Below are positions 25,290-34,125 of a DNA stretch of 46,562 nt, in pieces; position 1 is the stretch's first letter; each line of letters starts with the position of its first letter. This DNA is from Leptospiraceae bacterium. Its GTDB lineage: Bacteria; Spirochaetota; Leptospiria; Leptospirales; Leptospiraceae. Under the pieces are notes generated by a model. The model saw only the letters and a list, made by a program, of their open reading frames with translations, made no database searches and was not told the origin of the DNA. The DNA lies in contig JAGOHK010000026.1 of assembly GCA_017996175.1 (NCBI GenBank), positions 1 to 46,562 on the forward strand. Reading direction: 5' to 3'. Made by a program: the position numbers and the translations under genes.

Positions 25290-26648
25290 TTATACCTTTT
25301 TGAGTAAAACTAATGTTATATCGTCATCCTGAGACTTTGCAGTAGAAAGTGCATTTTTAACAATATTTTCAATTATTTCTCTACCAGGTAGGTGGCTAAA
25401 CTTGATTAAACTCTCTTTTAGTCGATTATCTCCATACATCTCAGTTTCATTATAATTTAATTCTGTAATTCCATCTGTAAAAAGTAAAACCAAGTCTCCT
25501 GTCTCAAGAGAAATTTTATAATTTTGCATATACGCTTCAATATCATCTAACATTCCTACCCAAGTGCCGAATGTCTGAAATGCCTCAATCGTTTTGGTTG
25601 CATTTCGATACACAATAATGTCTTGGTGTGAGCCAGCGTAAGTCAGCCCTTCAGGTGATAGTGCGATTGCTGTAATTGTCATATATCTATCTACTTTCAA
25701 CAAAGCAATATTCTCTTTAATCACCTTGTTTAATTCCACTAAAACTTGGCTTGGCTTTTCGCTTGCATTTTTAGATATAATAGTTCGAATACTTGTCTGT
25801 GCCATCATCATAATCAGTCCAGACTCTACTCCATGCCCCGAAACATCGCCGATCATTACCCATGGATTTTTATCAGTGCGGATAATATCATAGTAGTCTC
25901 CACCAACTTCTGTTGCGGGTAACATGATGGCAGAAATTTCGTATCCGCCCAGTTTATCGTCGGGTGGAGTAAGGGACGTTTGGATTCTTTTGGCAACTTC
26001 CATTTCACTCCAAAGTGCGTCTCTTGCTTCCTTGAGACTTTTTCTACTTTGAAATTCTTTTTGAATCAATACGTATTTTACATGGTTGATACTTGTTGCG
26101 ATTATAACAGTAGAAATTAAAAAATAGAAATTATTAATTAGATTGTATAAGTGAAAGTCTTTTCCCCAAATTGCATTTAGTATTATATATAAAAGAACTG
26201 TCGCAAGACCATTTAAAGCAGAATGAATTGCTTTCCAAGGCAATAGCAGATTAACCGCAATTATAACTAGATTTAGTCCAGCATAATAAGAAGAGTTAAA
26301 TCCACCCAGATCGACGGTCATTAAAACTATCGCGAGGCTAGCGGCTAATGTAAACAAATAACCATGAATTAAAGAAAAACGAGAAGCTTTATACTTAGAA
26401 ATCAAAAAGTATTGTATTATAATAAAGCCAGTAGCAGCAAGTCTGTAAGCAGCAAACCAAGGGAGTAGATATTTTGCTTCTGAGGGGATAATGAAAATAT
26501 CTAGAAGGAAAAAAATCGGAAATAAAGTAAATCCTAGAGCAGTTAAAATTTTTAGCCAAGAGTGTAAAAGATAATCTAAATAATCAGAAAAATTATCTAC
26601 AAAATCAAAAGGTTCTGCTGTTTGTGGTTTCGGATTCGCCAAATTCAT
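25290..26648 (-). CDS. Membrane SpoIIE/RsbU-type protein phosphatase
   Basis: 452 residues. Six hydrophobic segments span residues 30-190. A coiled linker (EMEVAKRIQTSLTPPDD) leads to a PP2C-like SpoIIE domain. The metal-binding acidic motifs are in ATEVGGDYYDI (GD at 250-251), MIGDVSGHGVESGL (Asp268), LLFTDGITE and SQDDDITLVLL. These phosphatases dephosphorylate an anti-sigma-factor antagonist (STAS) protein. A STAS-like gene precedes it by 5 nt, an unusually clear substrate prediction. The input sensed by the membrane domain is unknown. Confidence 0.92.
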   Translation of the reverse strand: MNLANPKPQTAEPFDFVDNFSDYLDYLLHSWLKILTALGFTLFPIFFLLDIFIIPSEAKYLLPWFAAYRLAATGFIIIQYFLISKYKASRFSLIHGYLFTLAASLAIVLMTVDLGGFNSSYYAGLNLVIIAVNLLLPWKAIHSALNGLATVLLYIILNAIWGKDFHLYNLINNFYFLISTVIIATSINHVKYVLIQKEFQSRKSLKEARDALWSEMEVAKRIQTSLTPPDDKLGGYEISAIMLPATEVGGDYYDIIRTDKNPWVMIGDVSGHGVESGLIMMMAQTSIRTIISKNASEKPSQVLVELNKVIKENIALLKVDRYMTITAIALSPEGLTYAGSHQDIIVYRNATKTIEAFQTFGTWVGMLDDIEAYMQNYKISLETGDLVLLFTDGITELNYNETEMYGDNRLKESLIKFSHLPGREIIENIVKNALSTAKSQDDDITLVLLKKV

Positions 26649-26653
26649 CTAAA

Positions 26654-27016
26654 TTAAATTCCAACTACTTCAATTAATCCCGGAATATTAAATACTCGTA
26701 GCGCGGCAAAACTAAGTTCTTGCCATTTTAAACCTTTTTTATAATGAATGGTTACTTTGCGATTTTCTTTTTTCGCTCGCTCAAGTTGTTTAACGATAGG
26801 CGTAACAGTAGATGAGTTCATGTATTCGAAATTACTAAAGTCCATCACGAGCGGCTTCGTCTGATTACGAGTGTAAATTGCATCAAAGATAGGAGTTAAA
26901 AATTTTGTAGGTTCTCTATCCTTACTTTCTCCAAACCACTTGATGAGAATTTCGGATTCTCCATACTTAACTTCTAGTTTTAAACGATTTTCTTCGTAGG
27001 TTTTTATTTCACTCAT
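26654..27016 (-). CDS. STAS-like / SiaC-like regulatory protein
   Basis: 120 residues. A core like anti-sigma-factor antagonists: PLVMDFSNFEYMNSSTVTPI followed by the helix VKQLERAKKENRKV and strand VTIHYKKG. The Ser68-Ser69-Thr70 cluster sits where STAS proteins are phosphorylated. The N-terminal part (VKYGESEILIKWFGESKD) is less typical and resembles SiaC-type proteins. It lies between a HATPase gene (15 nt upstream) and a SpoIIE phosphatase gene (5 nt downstream), so it is likely phosphorylated by the first and dephosphorylated by the second. Confidence 0.82.
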   Translation of the reverse strand: MSEIKTYEENRLKLEVKYGESEILIKWFGESKDREPTKFLTPIFDAIYTRNQTKPLVMDFSNFEYMNSSTVTPIVKQLERAKKENRKVTIHYKKGLKWQELSFAALRVFNIPGLIEVVGI

Positions 27017-27031
27017 GGTTTTCCTCTATTG

Positions 27032-27529
27032 CTAGTATTGATAGACGGCTGAAACTGCTAGCAAATTATCTTCATTCACATAAAAATCAAGAATTGACTG
27101 ACCTTCGTAAGCAATTCTTACAAGACCTAATCCACTTTCGCCCTCGGCTAGATTCTTATTAGAAATTTCTTTTAGTCTTTCAACATAAGCTTCAAATGGA
27201 TTTTGGTAGCCTCGAATCCATTGAATTTTCGCGTCTAGTCTTCTTAAATGACCCAACTCGAAATCCTTTACTTGATTTTTTACTTCAACTACTATTCTTT
27301 TTTTTTTCTTGCGAACGGAGAGTTCGATATTTGAATCTGGATTTGGAAAATAGCCGTATTTAATTCCATTTTCGACTAATTCGGTTGTGACCATTTTCAC
27401 GGCATCCAAATCATCTCTGGTTAAATCGGAACCTGCAAAAAAAGATTGAACAGAATCGGAAACTCTATCTAACTCAGACCAGTCAGGTTTTAAATGTAGA
27501 GAAAGCAAATTAGAGGAATCGTTATGCAT
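27032..27529 (-). CDS. HATPase-type protein, anti-sigma/serine-kinase-like
   Basis: 165 residues of the GHKL ATPase fold. Ser/Thr kinases of the RsbW/SpoIIAB kind are built this way. The N-box is TTELVENGIKYGYFPN (Glu50, Asn54), the central strand KKRIVVEVKNQV carries the expected D/N position, and GESGLGLVRI is the glycine-rich lid. Length fits. It is the first gene of the operon; a 178-nt gap upstream holds no clear gene. I infer that it phosphorylates the STAS-like protein encoded next. Confidence 0.85.
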   Translation of the reverse strand: MHNDSSNLLSLHLKPDWSELDRVSDSVQSFFAGSDLTRDDLDAVKMVTTELVENGIKYGYFPNPDSNIELSVRKKKKRIVVEVKNQVKDFELGHLRRLDAKIQWIRGYQNPFEAYVERLKEISNKNLAEGESGLGLVRIAYEGQSILDFYVNEDNLLAVSAVYQY

Positions 27530-27707
27530 ATTTCAGAGGTCAGCCTACTCTCTAAAAATAAGGTGTCAAGATGTTTTTAAAACTTCTAGTTTTTACTTCG
27601 TACCCAATTTCCTTCCATAAATATCCAATTCGTATATGGCTTATTAAAGTTTCCGTATACTTTATATCGTCATCTACTCTGTAACTAGTTATTTGACCTA
27701 GTGACTA

Positions 27708-28163
27708 CTAAAGTGGGTTTTGCAAAATAAACCTGTAATCACTTCTTTTGACAAATCGTCCTACCAAAGCAGTTGCGATTAAGTCTCCCAAAAAAATGGG
27801 AGGCTTTTCTTTTAATACTGAGAATTTAATTATAACTTTTGCCCAATATTTACTTACTGGTAAAATGAGTAGACTTAGTAAAATCTTAATCGGAAAAAGT
27901 AGCAGTGCTAGTGCAAATGCATTCCCAATTTGTGCTTCATCATGGAAGTAATCATGAAAAAGAAATCCATCTATATCATTGTATTTTTCAATAAACGGAA
28001 TTAATATATCATCCCAATCATCTCCATCAATTCCAATATCATTATTTATGCTTGATTTAGAATAAACTTTCTTTAGCTCAATGCCGGCTACCTCTGACAC
28101 TAAAGAGCGAATAACATTAGTAACCTCTTTGATTTCCGAATACGTCACATTAATCTCTTGCAT
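27708..28163 (-). CDS. DUF1493 acyl-carrier-like protein with membrane tail
   Basis: 151 residues. The N-terminal half fits DUF1493, which resembles acyl carrier proteins: SSINNDIGIDGDDWDDILIP followed by FIEKYNDIDGFLFHDYFHDE. The serine of canonical carriers (DSL) is not conserved; DIGIDGDDW is the family form. From residue 82 a strongly hydrophobic stretch (ALALLLFPIKILLSLLILPV) suggests membrane association. It is divergent from the EEP gene. I could not assign a function. Confidence 0.65.
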   Translation of the reverse strand: MQEINVTYSEIKEVTNVIRSLVSEVAGIELKKVYSKSSINNDIGIDGDDWDDILIPFIEKYNDIDGFLFHDYFHDEAQIGNAFALALLLFPIKILLSLLILPVSKYWAKVIIKFSVLKEKPPIFLGDLIATALVGRFVKRSDYRFILQNPL

Positions 28164-28287
28164 TACAATCTCCGGCTATAGAAATATTTTTGTATACATA
28201 AGAAATTTTGCAAGAAAATTAAAATCAATTTCCAAGTTTACAAAAACATTACAACAAGAGAGTTTGGGTTTTGACAAGAGGAGTAAT

Positions 28288-29382
28288 ATGAAAATCATAA
28301 AAAAAATTCTATTCGGTATAATTACAGTTTTAGTTGTTTGCGCAATTGGGCTTTTTGTTTTTGTTTATAGTCTTACCTATCATCCATCGGATTTGGAAGA
28401 ACAGAAAGTTAGTTGCAAGACTAATCCACCTATATTAAAGGCAGGACAAACTCTAAAAATTTTAAATTGGAATATTCAATTCATGGCTGGGAAAAAATAT
28501 ATTTTCTTTTTCGATGTTCCGAAGGGGGATGGACCTCACGAAAGACCAGAACCCTCCGAAATTCAAAAAACCATGGCAGAGGTTGCGCGAGTGATTAAAG
28601 AAGAAAACCCTGATATAGTACTACTCCAAGAAGTGGATGATGGAGCCAAAAGAACGGATAATCAAGATCAGCTCGTCGAACTATTAAAACTTTTACCGGA
28701 GGAATATGCTTGTAGTGCGTCTGCATTTTATTGGAAGAATGGCTATTTGCCGCACGCTCGCGTAAAAGGCTCAACTGGGATGAAAGTTTCAACCATTAGT
28801 AAATATAAAATTGAATCAGCAATGCGTCATGCGCTACCTCTTATTCCTGCTGATCCAATTACAAAGCAGTTTGGTCTCAAAAGAGCTATCTTAGAGGCTA
28901 AAATGCCTGTTTCAAATTCTAAATATATTTCTGCCATGAACACTCACTTAGATGCTTTCGCACATGGTTATGACACAATGGAAAAACAGGTTTTATATCT
29001 TCGAGATTTATTTAATCAAAGAAATTCTGAAAAAGTGGATTGGTTTATCGGAGGAGATTTTAATTTACTTCCGCCTAATTTTGATTTGTCTACACTTATG
29101 AAAACTCATCAAGAGTTTTATAATCCTAAGTCAGAGATTGGTATTTTGTTTGATTCTTTTAAATCTTCTGTTCCGTTAGAGGTTATGGGAGGAAAAGATA
29201 AAGCACTTTATTTTACTCATATTGCAAATGATCCAGATGCAGAAGGTAAAGGGGATAGAACAATAGATTATATTTTTCATTCCAATGGAGTCCAAACTAA
29301 ATCCTATATTGTTCGCCAAAAAGATACTGCTGCGATTTCAGATCATTTGCCGCTAGTTGTAGAAATAAAAATTCCAGAATAA
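28288..29382 (+). CDS. Endonuclease/exonuclease/phosphatase (EEP) family, membrane anchored
   Basis: 364 residues from the ATG at 28288, preceded by GAGGAG; an open frame extends upstream but overlaps the divergent gene and lacks a ribosome site. An N-terminal hydrophobic anchor covers residues 6-28. The EEP motifs follow in order: LNWNIQF (Asn62), IVLLQEVDD (Glu115), AMNTHLDAF, FIGGDFNLLP and ISDHLPLV. The family cleaves phosphodiester bonds in nucleic acids, lipids or inositol phosphates; the exported anchor favours an envelope or lipid substrate. The stop codon falls inside the terminal repeat of a MITE-like element. Confidence 0.9.
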   Translation: MKIIKKILFGIITVLVVCAIGLFVFVYSLTYHPSDLEEQKVSCKTNPPILKAGQTLKILNWNIQFMAGKKYIFFFDVPKGDGPHERPEPSEIQKTMAEVARVIKEENPDIVLLQEVDDGAKRTDNQDQLVELLKLLPEEYACSASAFYWKNGYLPHARVKGSTGMKVSTISKYKIESAMRHALPLIPADPITKQFGLKRAILEAKMPVSNSKYISAMNTHLDAFAHGYDTMEKQVLYLRDLFNQRNSEKVDWFIGGDFNLLPPNFDLSTLMKTHQEFYNPKSEIGILFDSFKSSVPLEVMGGKDKALYFTHIANDPDAEGKGDRTIDYIFHSNGVQTKSYIVRQKDTAAISDHLPLVVEIKIPE

Positions 29383-29560
29383 AGATTACCACCGATAGGG
29401 ACGATGAGCACCGATGGTATTTGGGGTTTACGATATTCTTATTCGTATCATATTGCGCAATGTTTAATCGCATGTATTTTAACTTCATAACCAGAATAGA
29501 ATCCATCGTTTTTTATCGTTCTCTTATCGGTGTTAGCGTAAGCGATCGGTGGTAATCTTT
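29381..29560. mobile_element. MITE-like element, copy 1 (180 bp)
   Basis: Perfect 16-nt terminal inverted repeats AAAGATTACCACCGAT and ATCGGTGGTAATCTTT flank a gene-free core. Iterated CACCGAT and ACGAT motifs lie inside both ends. A second copy with the same ends is at 44369-44560, in inverted orientation. A possible TA duplication flanks this copy. No transposase is encoded, so it would need a helper in trans. Confidence 0.8.
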
Positions 29561-29713
29561 AAATGCCCAGGATAGCACGATGATACCTATCTTCAAAAAA
29601 CATATTTATAGGACATAAGAGGATAAATTTTTGAATTTCGCTTTCCGATAATAGAATTAACAAACATTCGTTTCTGAATTTTTAGATTCAAAAACAACTT
29701 ATTTTAGGTAAAT

Positions 29714-30880
29714 ATGAACTTTAAAAGAATTATTTTATTCACACTTTTTATAGTAGGCGTAAGCCTTAGCGCACAGGAAAAAAAACCTGTACTACCTAGT
29801 AGCTTAGCAGACCTAGAAGGACTTTGGGAAGTTACAAAAATTGAGCAACCATTCGGTTCGCCCGATACGAGTTCTGTTCAGCAATGGCTCGGAAAAAAAG
29901 TATCAGTATCACAAAGTAAAATTCAGCTTTTGGACGAATTCGAACTTTACGGCAAATTAAACTTTACCGGTCGAGAGTGTGATACCAAAGGTGGAAATAT
30001 TCGCCCCATGAGTTTCCAAAAATATTCCAAGTACGATGCGGCTAACAAAGATTCGCTCATCATCAAACCCGATGAAAAACTTGCACTTGGTGATTTTTTT
30101 ATGTGTAAGAATACGCCATTTGCAGAATTTCTTTACATTCCAAAACAAGAGGCTATTGCATTGTATTCCCCTGCACCAGGTGCGGCTAATACTTCTTTAT
30201 CCAGTGGATTCTTTGTGTTTCTTAAAAGAATTTCTAAAACTCCAATTTTATCTGGTGCAACTCCACAGGCGGGCGATATTTCACCGGCTAATTTTAATTT
30301 TACTGATAAGGCAGTTGAGGCAATTAAGGAGTTAGAGTCTTTCCGAGATTATCTTTACTTGGATGGTAATAGCAATTACATCTTCGGATACGGTCACTTA
30401 GTTGCCCCAAATCCAAAATTAGTAGCAGAAGGATACGATCATCCAAAAGAAATCAAGGCAGAAATCGAAAGTTTGAAATCTAGATTTGGAACTAGTTCAG
30501 GCGGTGGAGTAGCTACACAAGAAGAGCGAAATGCGGAAGTAGAAAAATATCTTCGTCAAGATCTGAATATTATTATTAAGAACATGAAAAAGAATATTAC
30601 GGTTTCGCTTTCTCAAACTAAAATCGATGCAATCGTGATTTATCTATTTTGGAGAGGTTCTTACGCAAATACAACCACTACAAACGGAAAAATGGTTTTG
30701 GAATTTTATCAATTAGTAAACGCAAAGAATGATTCTGGAGTCGCTAACTTTATACGAACAAAGTTGAAACAAGATATAGATGGTAAGGATATTCCTTTCA
30801 GACCGGGTCATCCTGACAGGCACAACAAAACAGCGATTCTTTATACAGATGGAATTTACGCTAACCCTTGGTTGTGGTAA
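29714..30880 (+). CDS. Exported lysozyme-like protein (GH24-type C-terminus)
   Basis: 388 residues with a signal peptide of about 20 (SLSAQ). Residues 25-180 are a beta-rich domain, unrecognised. From about 196 a phage-type lysozyme: AVEAIKELESFRDYLYLDGN with FGYGHLVAP, where Glu208 and the GYGH fit the T4-lysozyme active site (Glu, then a Thr/Asp further on). It likely cleaves peptidoglycan in the periplasm. An M23 endopeptidase is encoded 0.9 kb further. A 150-nt gap separates it from the MITE-like element. A function in cell-wall turnover is inferred. Confidence 0.78.
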   Translation: MNFKRIILFTLFIVGVSLSAQEKKPVLPSSLADLEGLWEVTKIEQPFGSPDTSSVQQWLGKKVSVSQSKIQLLDEFELYGKLNFTGRECDTKGGNIRPMSFQKYSKYDAANKDSLIIKPDEKLALGDFFMCKNTPFAEFLYIPKQEAIALYSPAPGAANTSLSSGFFVFLKRISKTPILSGATPQAGDISPANFNFTDKAVEAIKELESFRDYLYLDGNSNYIFGYGHLVAPNPKLVAEGYDHPKEIKAEIESLKSRFGTSSGGGVATQEERNAEVEKYLRQDLNIIIKNMKKNITVSLSQTKIDAIVIYLFWRGSYANTTTTNGKMVLEFYQLVNAKNDSGVANFIRTKLKQDIDGKDIPFRPGHPDRHNKTAILYTDGIYANPWLW

Positions 30881-30939
30881 ATAACCAAAACAAATAATGA
30901 ATCGGGGTAGAATATATTCTACCCGTACTGACTCGTTTT

Positions 30940-31602
30940 ATGACTCGAATATTTATCCTATTATTAATCCTCTCAATCGAAATTTTTTCTGATTCCACTA
31001 CTAAAATAGTAAATCAAAAGGATTCGATAAAAAATCTAACACAAGAACATGTTGTGAGCACAGTGATTGATCTTACGGCTAATGAAAAAAAGATTATTGC
31101 TTCGGTGAACGGTGGGAGGCAAATCGAGTATAAACTCACTGGAGAAACTATTTCTGTTTCGAAAGAATTTGGAAATATGGCTTTAATTATAACAAATAAA
31201 AATTTACTCGCTATTTCGAATAACGCATTTGAATTTGCAAGGCAACCATTATATAGCGACGAGAATATTACCTATACGATTTCTAATTCAATCCTATTTG
31301 TGATTACAAATCGAAAAATCTATTCTTATACAATTTCTTCTTCTGAATGGCAGACGATTGATTTAACAGGCGAGTATGTTCGAAGTCACGCAGCATTCGA
31401 CAAAACTGGGGCTTTGATTACAAACAAACGAATTATATCCTATTCGGAATTCACAAAAGATTTTTATTTTTTTAGCATTGATGCATTTACACCTGTAAAA
31501 AGCTATACGGTTCTTGAAAATAAAATCGTATTTGATAGTTTGCAAAAAACTATCATCTTCCGATCCGCGACGGGTGAATATTCTGTTGTAAATTTTAATT
31601 AG
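30940..31602 (+). CDS. Exported repeat protein, unrecognised
   Basis: 220 residues with a signal peptide of about 17 (IFSDS). Three repeats of a similar strand pair are visible: LIITNKNLLAISN, LFVITNRKIYSYT and ALITNKRIISYS, each spaced by about 40 residues. This suggests a beta-propeller or beta-sandwich. It has no cysteine after the signal, so it is not an obvious lipoprotein. It stands between the lysozyme-like and M23 genes on the same strand and may belong to the same envelope set. I do not know the family. Confidence 0.7.
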   Translation: MTRIFILLLILSIEIFSDSTTKIVNQKDSIKNLTQEHVVSTVIDLTANEKKIIASVNGGRQIEYKLTGETISVSKEFGNMALIITNKNLLAISNNAFEFARQPLYSDENITYTISNSILFVITNRKIYSYTISSSEWQTIDLTGEYVRSHAAFDKTGALITNKRIISYSEFTKDFYFFSIDAFTPVKSYTVLENKIVFDSLQKTIIFRSATGEYSVVNFN

Positions 31603-31643
31603 TCGAAATTTCTGGATATAAAGTTTTATAAAACTGTCTCCCG

Positions 31644-31702
31644 GAGCCTGTCGAAGGGTTACTCTTTTATTGCAGGCATGGATTCGACTAGCTCACCATG
31701 AC
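31644..31702. repeat. REP-like dispersed palindromic sequence
   Basis: GAGCCTGTCGAAGGG and, 25 nt on, TTCGACTAGCTCACCATGAC form an imperfect hairpin (10 of 12 positions pair). The halves match a sequence type (GTCATGCTGAGCTTGTCGAA) that I have often seen scattered in bacterial genomes. It sits in the gap between two genes. Confidence 0.55.
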
Positions 31703-31740
31703 ATTATTTATTTCACTATACATCGTTTTAAAGAGTTAAT

Positions 31741-33543
31741 ATGATTTTTAAAAAAGTATTTTTTATTTCCTTAACAGTATTATTTTTCATTTGCGCTTAC
31801 AGTTTATTATCCGAAACAAATAATTCTTCTGAAACAAATCCTAAGTTGCCAGAATATGGTTGGCCAATACTTGGAGATAAATTAGTTACAGGAAGTTTTG
31901 GGGAATTTCGTTATTATCATTTTCATACGGGACAGGATTTTGCGACAGAGGCTAAGAATGGTATTCCGCTTCTAGCTATGACAGATGGAAAGATCGTTAA
32001 ACTACAAAGTTATCGGTATTCCATTGGAAATGCAATTATACTCCAACATGACGATGGATATATGAGTCGTTATGGACATATGAGTGCTTTTGCGGATAAC
32101 GTTTGGTCATCCATCCAAGATAAAGACTTATTAGAAAAAAAGAAAAGACGACAAGACTTTGAATACACTTTGACTACTTCCGAACAAATCAGGGTAAAAA
32201 AGGGAGATGTAATTGGATATTCCGGTGATACTGGGATTGGTCCTTCTCATTTACACTTAGAAATTTTTAAGGATAATATCTATTACAACCCAGCAGAGTT
32301 TGGTTTGAATTATTTTGCTTTCGGAGGAATCAATGTTTATGCAGTCGATATTGTACCTGAAAACAATAAAAGTTTTATCAATGGAAAAAACCTTACTAAG
32401 ACTATCCGCTTTAAATTAGACAAAGAAAAAAATCTAGTTCCATTAAAAGAAGAAATTCTCAAAATTAAGGGAGACGTGAGTGTTAGTGTCTATGGAAGTG
32501 AAACCTCTGGACGTAGCAATAGAATCGGATTTCAGAAAATCCTTTTACAATTAAATGGCTCTGAATTACAGGAAATAAATTTTAGTAAAATATCGAGTCT
32601 CCATACGTTTAAGTCCTGCTTCGTTTTGGATAATTACAAAAGTAGAATGAATGGGAAACCATTTAAGTATTTTACTCATACAAAAGAAGGAAATACTCTA
32701 CTCGGTTTCAAAAACCAACAAGTAGGAGCAGGAATTATTAGTTCTCAAAAATTTAAAGAAGGGACTAATGAAATTAGCCTTTCCCTTTTCGGGATTTCAA
32801 AAAATCCAGCGAATATTAAAATTAAAGCCGCTTTGGATACTTCAGATTACCCGGATGGAGAAATAAGAAAATTCAATCTAAAACACGATAGTTATGTGAC
32901 AATTGCAACGCCTGATAAAAAAGGAGAAGCATTTTTTCCGGCATATTCTATTTTTACTCAAGGGAATTTTTTTATAGAGAAGAGTGGTGTTCAAAAAATC
33001 TTGGATAAAGATATAAATTTAGAATCAGAGGTATATACAGTTGAGCCTGATTATAGAGAGTTTAATCTTGGCTATGATTTGTATATTAAACTAGATAAAG
33101 AAATTAACGTTGAGAAATTTGGACTTTACCAATTGACTAATAAAGGAAAAATCATGAAACATTTTCCGGGAGTATATTTTAATACGACCGAAAAATTCTT
33201 TCGCGCTAGAATTAAGGCTACTGGCAATTTTGCGGTACTTTCCGACTATGCAAAACCAACTCTAAGAATTTATCGTCATAAAAATAATCATGTATTTAAA
33301 GGAAGTGAATTTAAAATATATTTAATTGCATCGGATACTGGAACTGGAATTTCTGACTTGCAAGTAAAAGTAGATGATAAAGAAGCCTATTTAGATTTAG
33401 ATCCAGAGACAGGGCTTAGAGAAATATTTTATCCAGATTCAATGAAAGATATAGGCAAACATACAGTAACCGCTACAGCAAAGGATCGAGCGAATAATGT
33501 CGCTGATCCCCTGCTTTTTCAGTATGAAGTAAAGGACAAATAA
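31741..33543 (+). CDS. M23 family metallopeptidase with C-terminal beta domains
   Basis: 600 residues. A signal peptide of about 24 precedes an M23 endopeptidase domain at 40-185. Metal ligands are visible: HTGQD (His62, Asp66) and HLHLE (His170, His172); GSFGEFRYYHFHTGQDF is a family signature. The remaining 400 residues are beta-rich, ending in an Ig-like region (ASDTGTGISDLQVKVDDKEA). M23 enzymes cut peptide crosslinks in peptidoglycan. It is convergent with a holin-family gene, with only 2 nt between them. Confidence 0.93.
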   Translation: MIFKKVFFISLTVLFFICAYSLLSETNNSSETNPKLPEYGWPILGDKLVTGSFGEFRYYHFHTGQDFATEAKNGIPLLAMTDGKIVKLQSYRYSIGNAIILQHDDGYMSRYGHMSAFADNVWSSIQDKDLLEKKKRRQDFEYTLTTSEQIRVKKGDVIGYSGDTGIGPSHLHLEIFKDNIYYNPAEFGLNYFAFGGINVYAVDIVPENNKSFINGKNLTKTIRFKLDKEKNLVPLKEEILKIKGDVSVSVYGSETSGRSNRIGFQKILLQLNGSELQEINFSKISSLHTFKSCFVLDNYKSRMNGKPFKYFTHTKEGNTLLGFKNQQVGAGIISSQKFKEGTNEISLSLFGISKNPANIKIKAALDTSDYPDGEIRKFNLKHDSYVTIATPDKKGEAFFPAYSIFTQGNFFIEKSGVQKILDKDINLESEVYTVEPDYREFNLGYDLYIKLDKEINVEKFGLYQLTNKGKIMKHFPGVYFNTTEKFFRARIKATGNFAVLSDYAKPTLRIYRHKNNHVFKGSEFKIYLIASDTGTGISDLQVKVDDKEAYLDLDPETGLREIFYPDSMKDIGKHTVTATAKDRANNVADPLLFQYEVKDK

Positions 33544-33545
33544 AG

Positions 33546-33896
33546 TTACCGCTCACCAAAGTAATTTGCGATAGCCAAAAATAGTCCACCGAGTAGGGCT
33601 GTCGTAAAATTAGGAACACTGAGCATTGCCGGAAACAAGCCTTTTATTGCAAATATGATTATTGCGTTTAAAACCAAACCCGCAATTCCTAACGTGAGGT
33701 AGTAGATAACAGCACCAATCCCCAAAGTAAAGATAAGAATTAATTTGCGCGCGGCAAAATTTAATGCAATGAAAACGAAAACGATAATGATCGCATCTTT
33801 AAAATCTCCTTTTACTCTAAATTCGGAATGAATCAAAGGAAATACAAACATCACAACTAAAACTTGTAGAACAACAGAAAATAGAAATTTCTTCAT
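33546..33896 (-). CDS. Phage-holin-4_2-family membrane protein
   Basis: 116 residues, nearly all hydrophobic. Four membrane segments are arranged as MKKFLFSVVLQVLVVMFVFP, then AIIIVFVFIALNFAARKLIL, FTLGIGAVIYYLTLGIAGLV and FTTALLGGLFLAIANYF. The FTLG...NA segment is characteristic of the PF04020 holin-like family. Outside phages these are simple inner-membrane proteins and need not act in lysis. It is convergent with the M23 gene. The role here is unknown. Confidence 0.82.
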   Translation of the reverse strand: MKKFLFSVVLQVLVVMFVFPLIHSEFRVKGDFKDAIIIVFVFIALNFAARKLILIFTLGIGAVIYYLTLGIAGLVLNAIIIFAIKGLFPAMLSVPNFTTALLGGLFLAIANYFGER

Positions 33897-33956
33897 TTAT
33901 AAGACTCCTAGGCTGAGTATTTTTTCTTGGAATGAAATTACAATTAATTTAATAAC

Positions 33957-34125
33957 TGACCTTACGCAAAATTGATAATTTCAGGAACAGAAAATGGTTT
34001 TAAGAATATTAGAGAATGCTAATAAACTAATAGAATCAATAACCTGCCTTATGTTGCGCCCACTCGGAAGCAACATTGAGTTTAGCATGCCCGCCGCTAG
34101 GTGCAACCCTCACGCGGACGTTGGG
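33957..34125 (+). repeat. Structured dispersed repeat, copy 1
   Basis: This gene-free stretch matches the reverse complement of 39587-39744. Shared blocks are TTACGCAAA, AGAATATTAGA, GCTAATAAAC, AATAACCTGCC (A/G variant) and CCGCTAGGTGCAA. A GCCC...GGGC hairpin sits in its right half. No reading frame crosses it. It fills most of the 350-nt gap between the holin-like and DUF898 genes. Confidence 0.7.

Noticed and set aside
28081-28287. Upstream extension of the EEP gene by 69 codons
   Set aside because: It overlaps the divergent DUF1493-like gene, and the GAGGAG site with ATG at 28288 begins exactly at a membrane anchor.
31644-31702. Transposon end
   Set aside because: The halves match a dispersed palindromic sequence type common in bacteria; no transposase or longer inverted repeat is present.
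34055-34125. Structured RNA such as a riboswitch or tRNA-like element
   Set aside because: The hairpins are real, but I recognise no known riboswitch core or tRNA motifs, and the second copy is not placed upstream of a matching gene.
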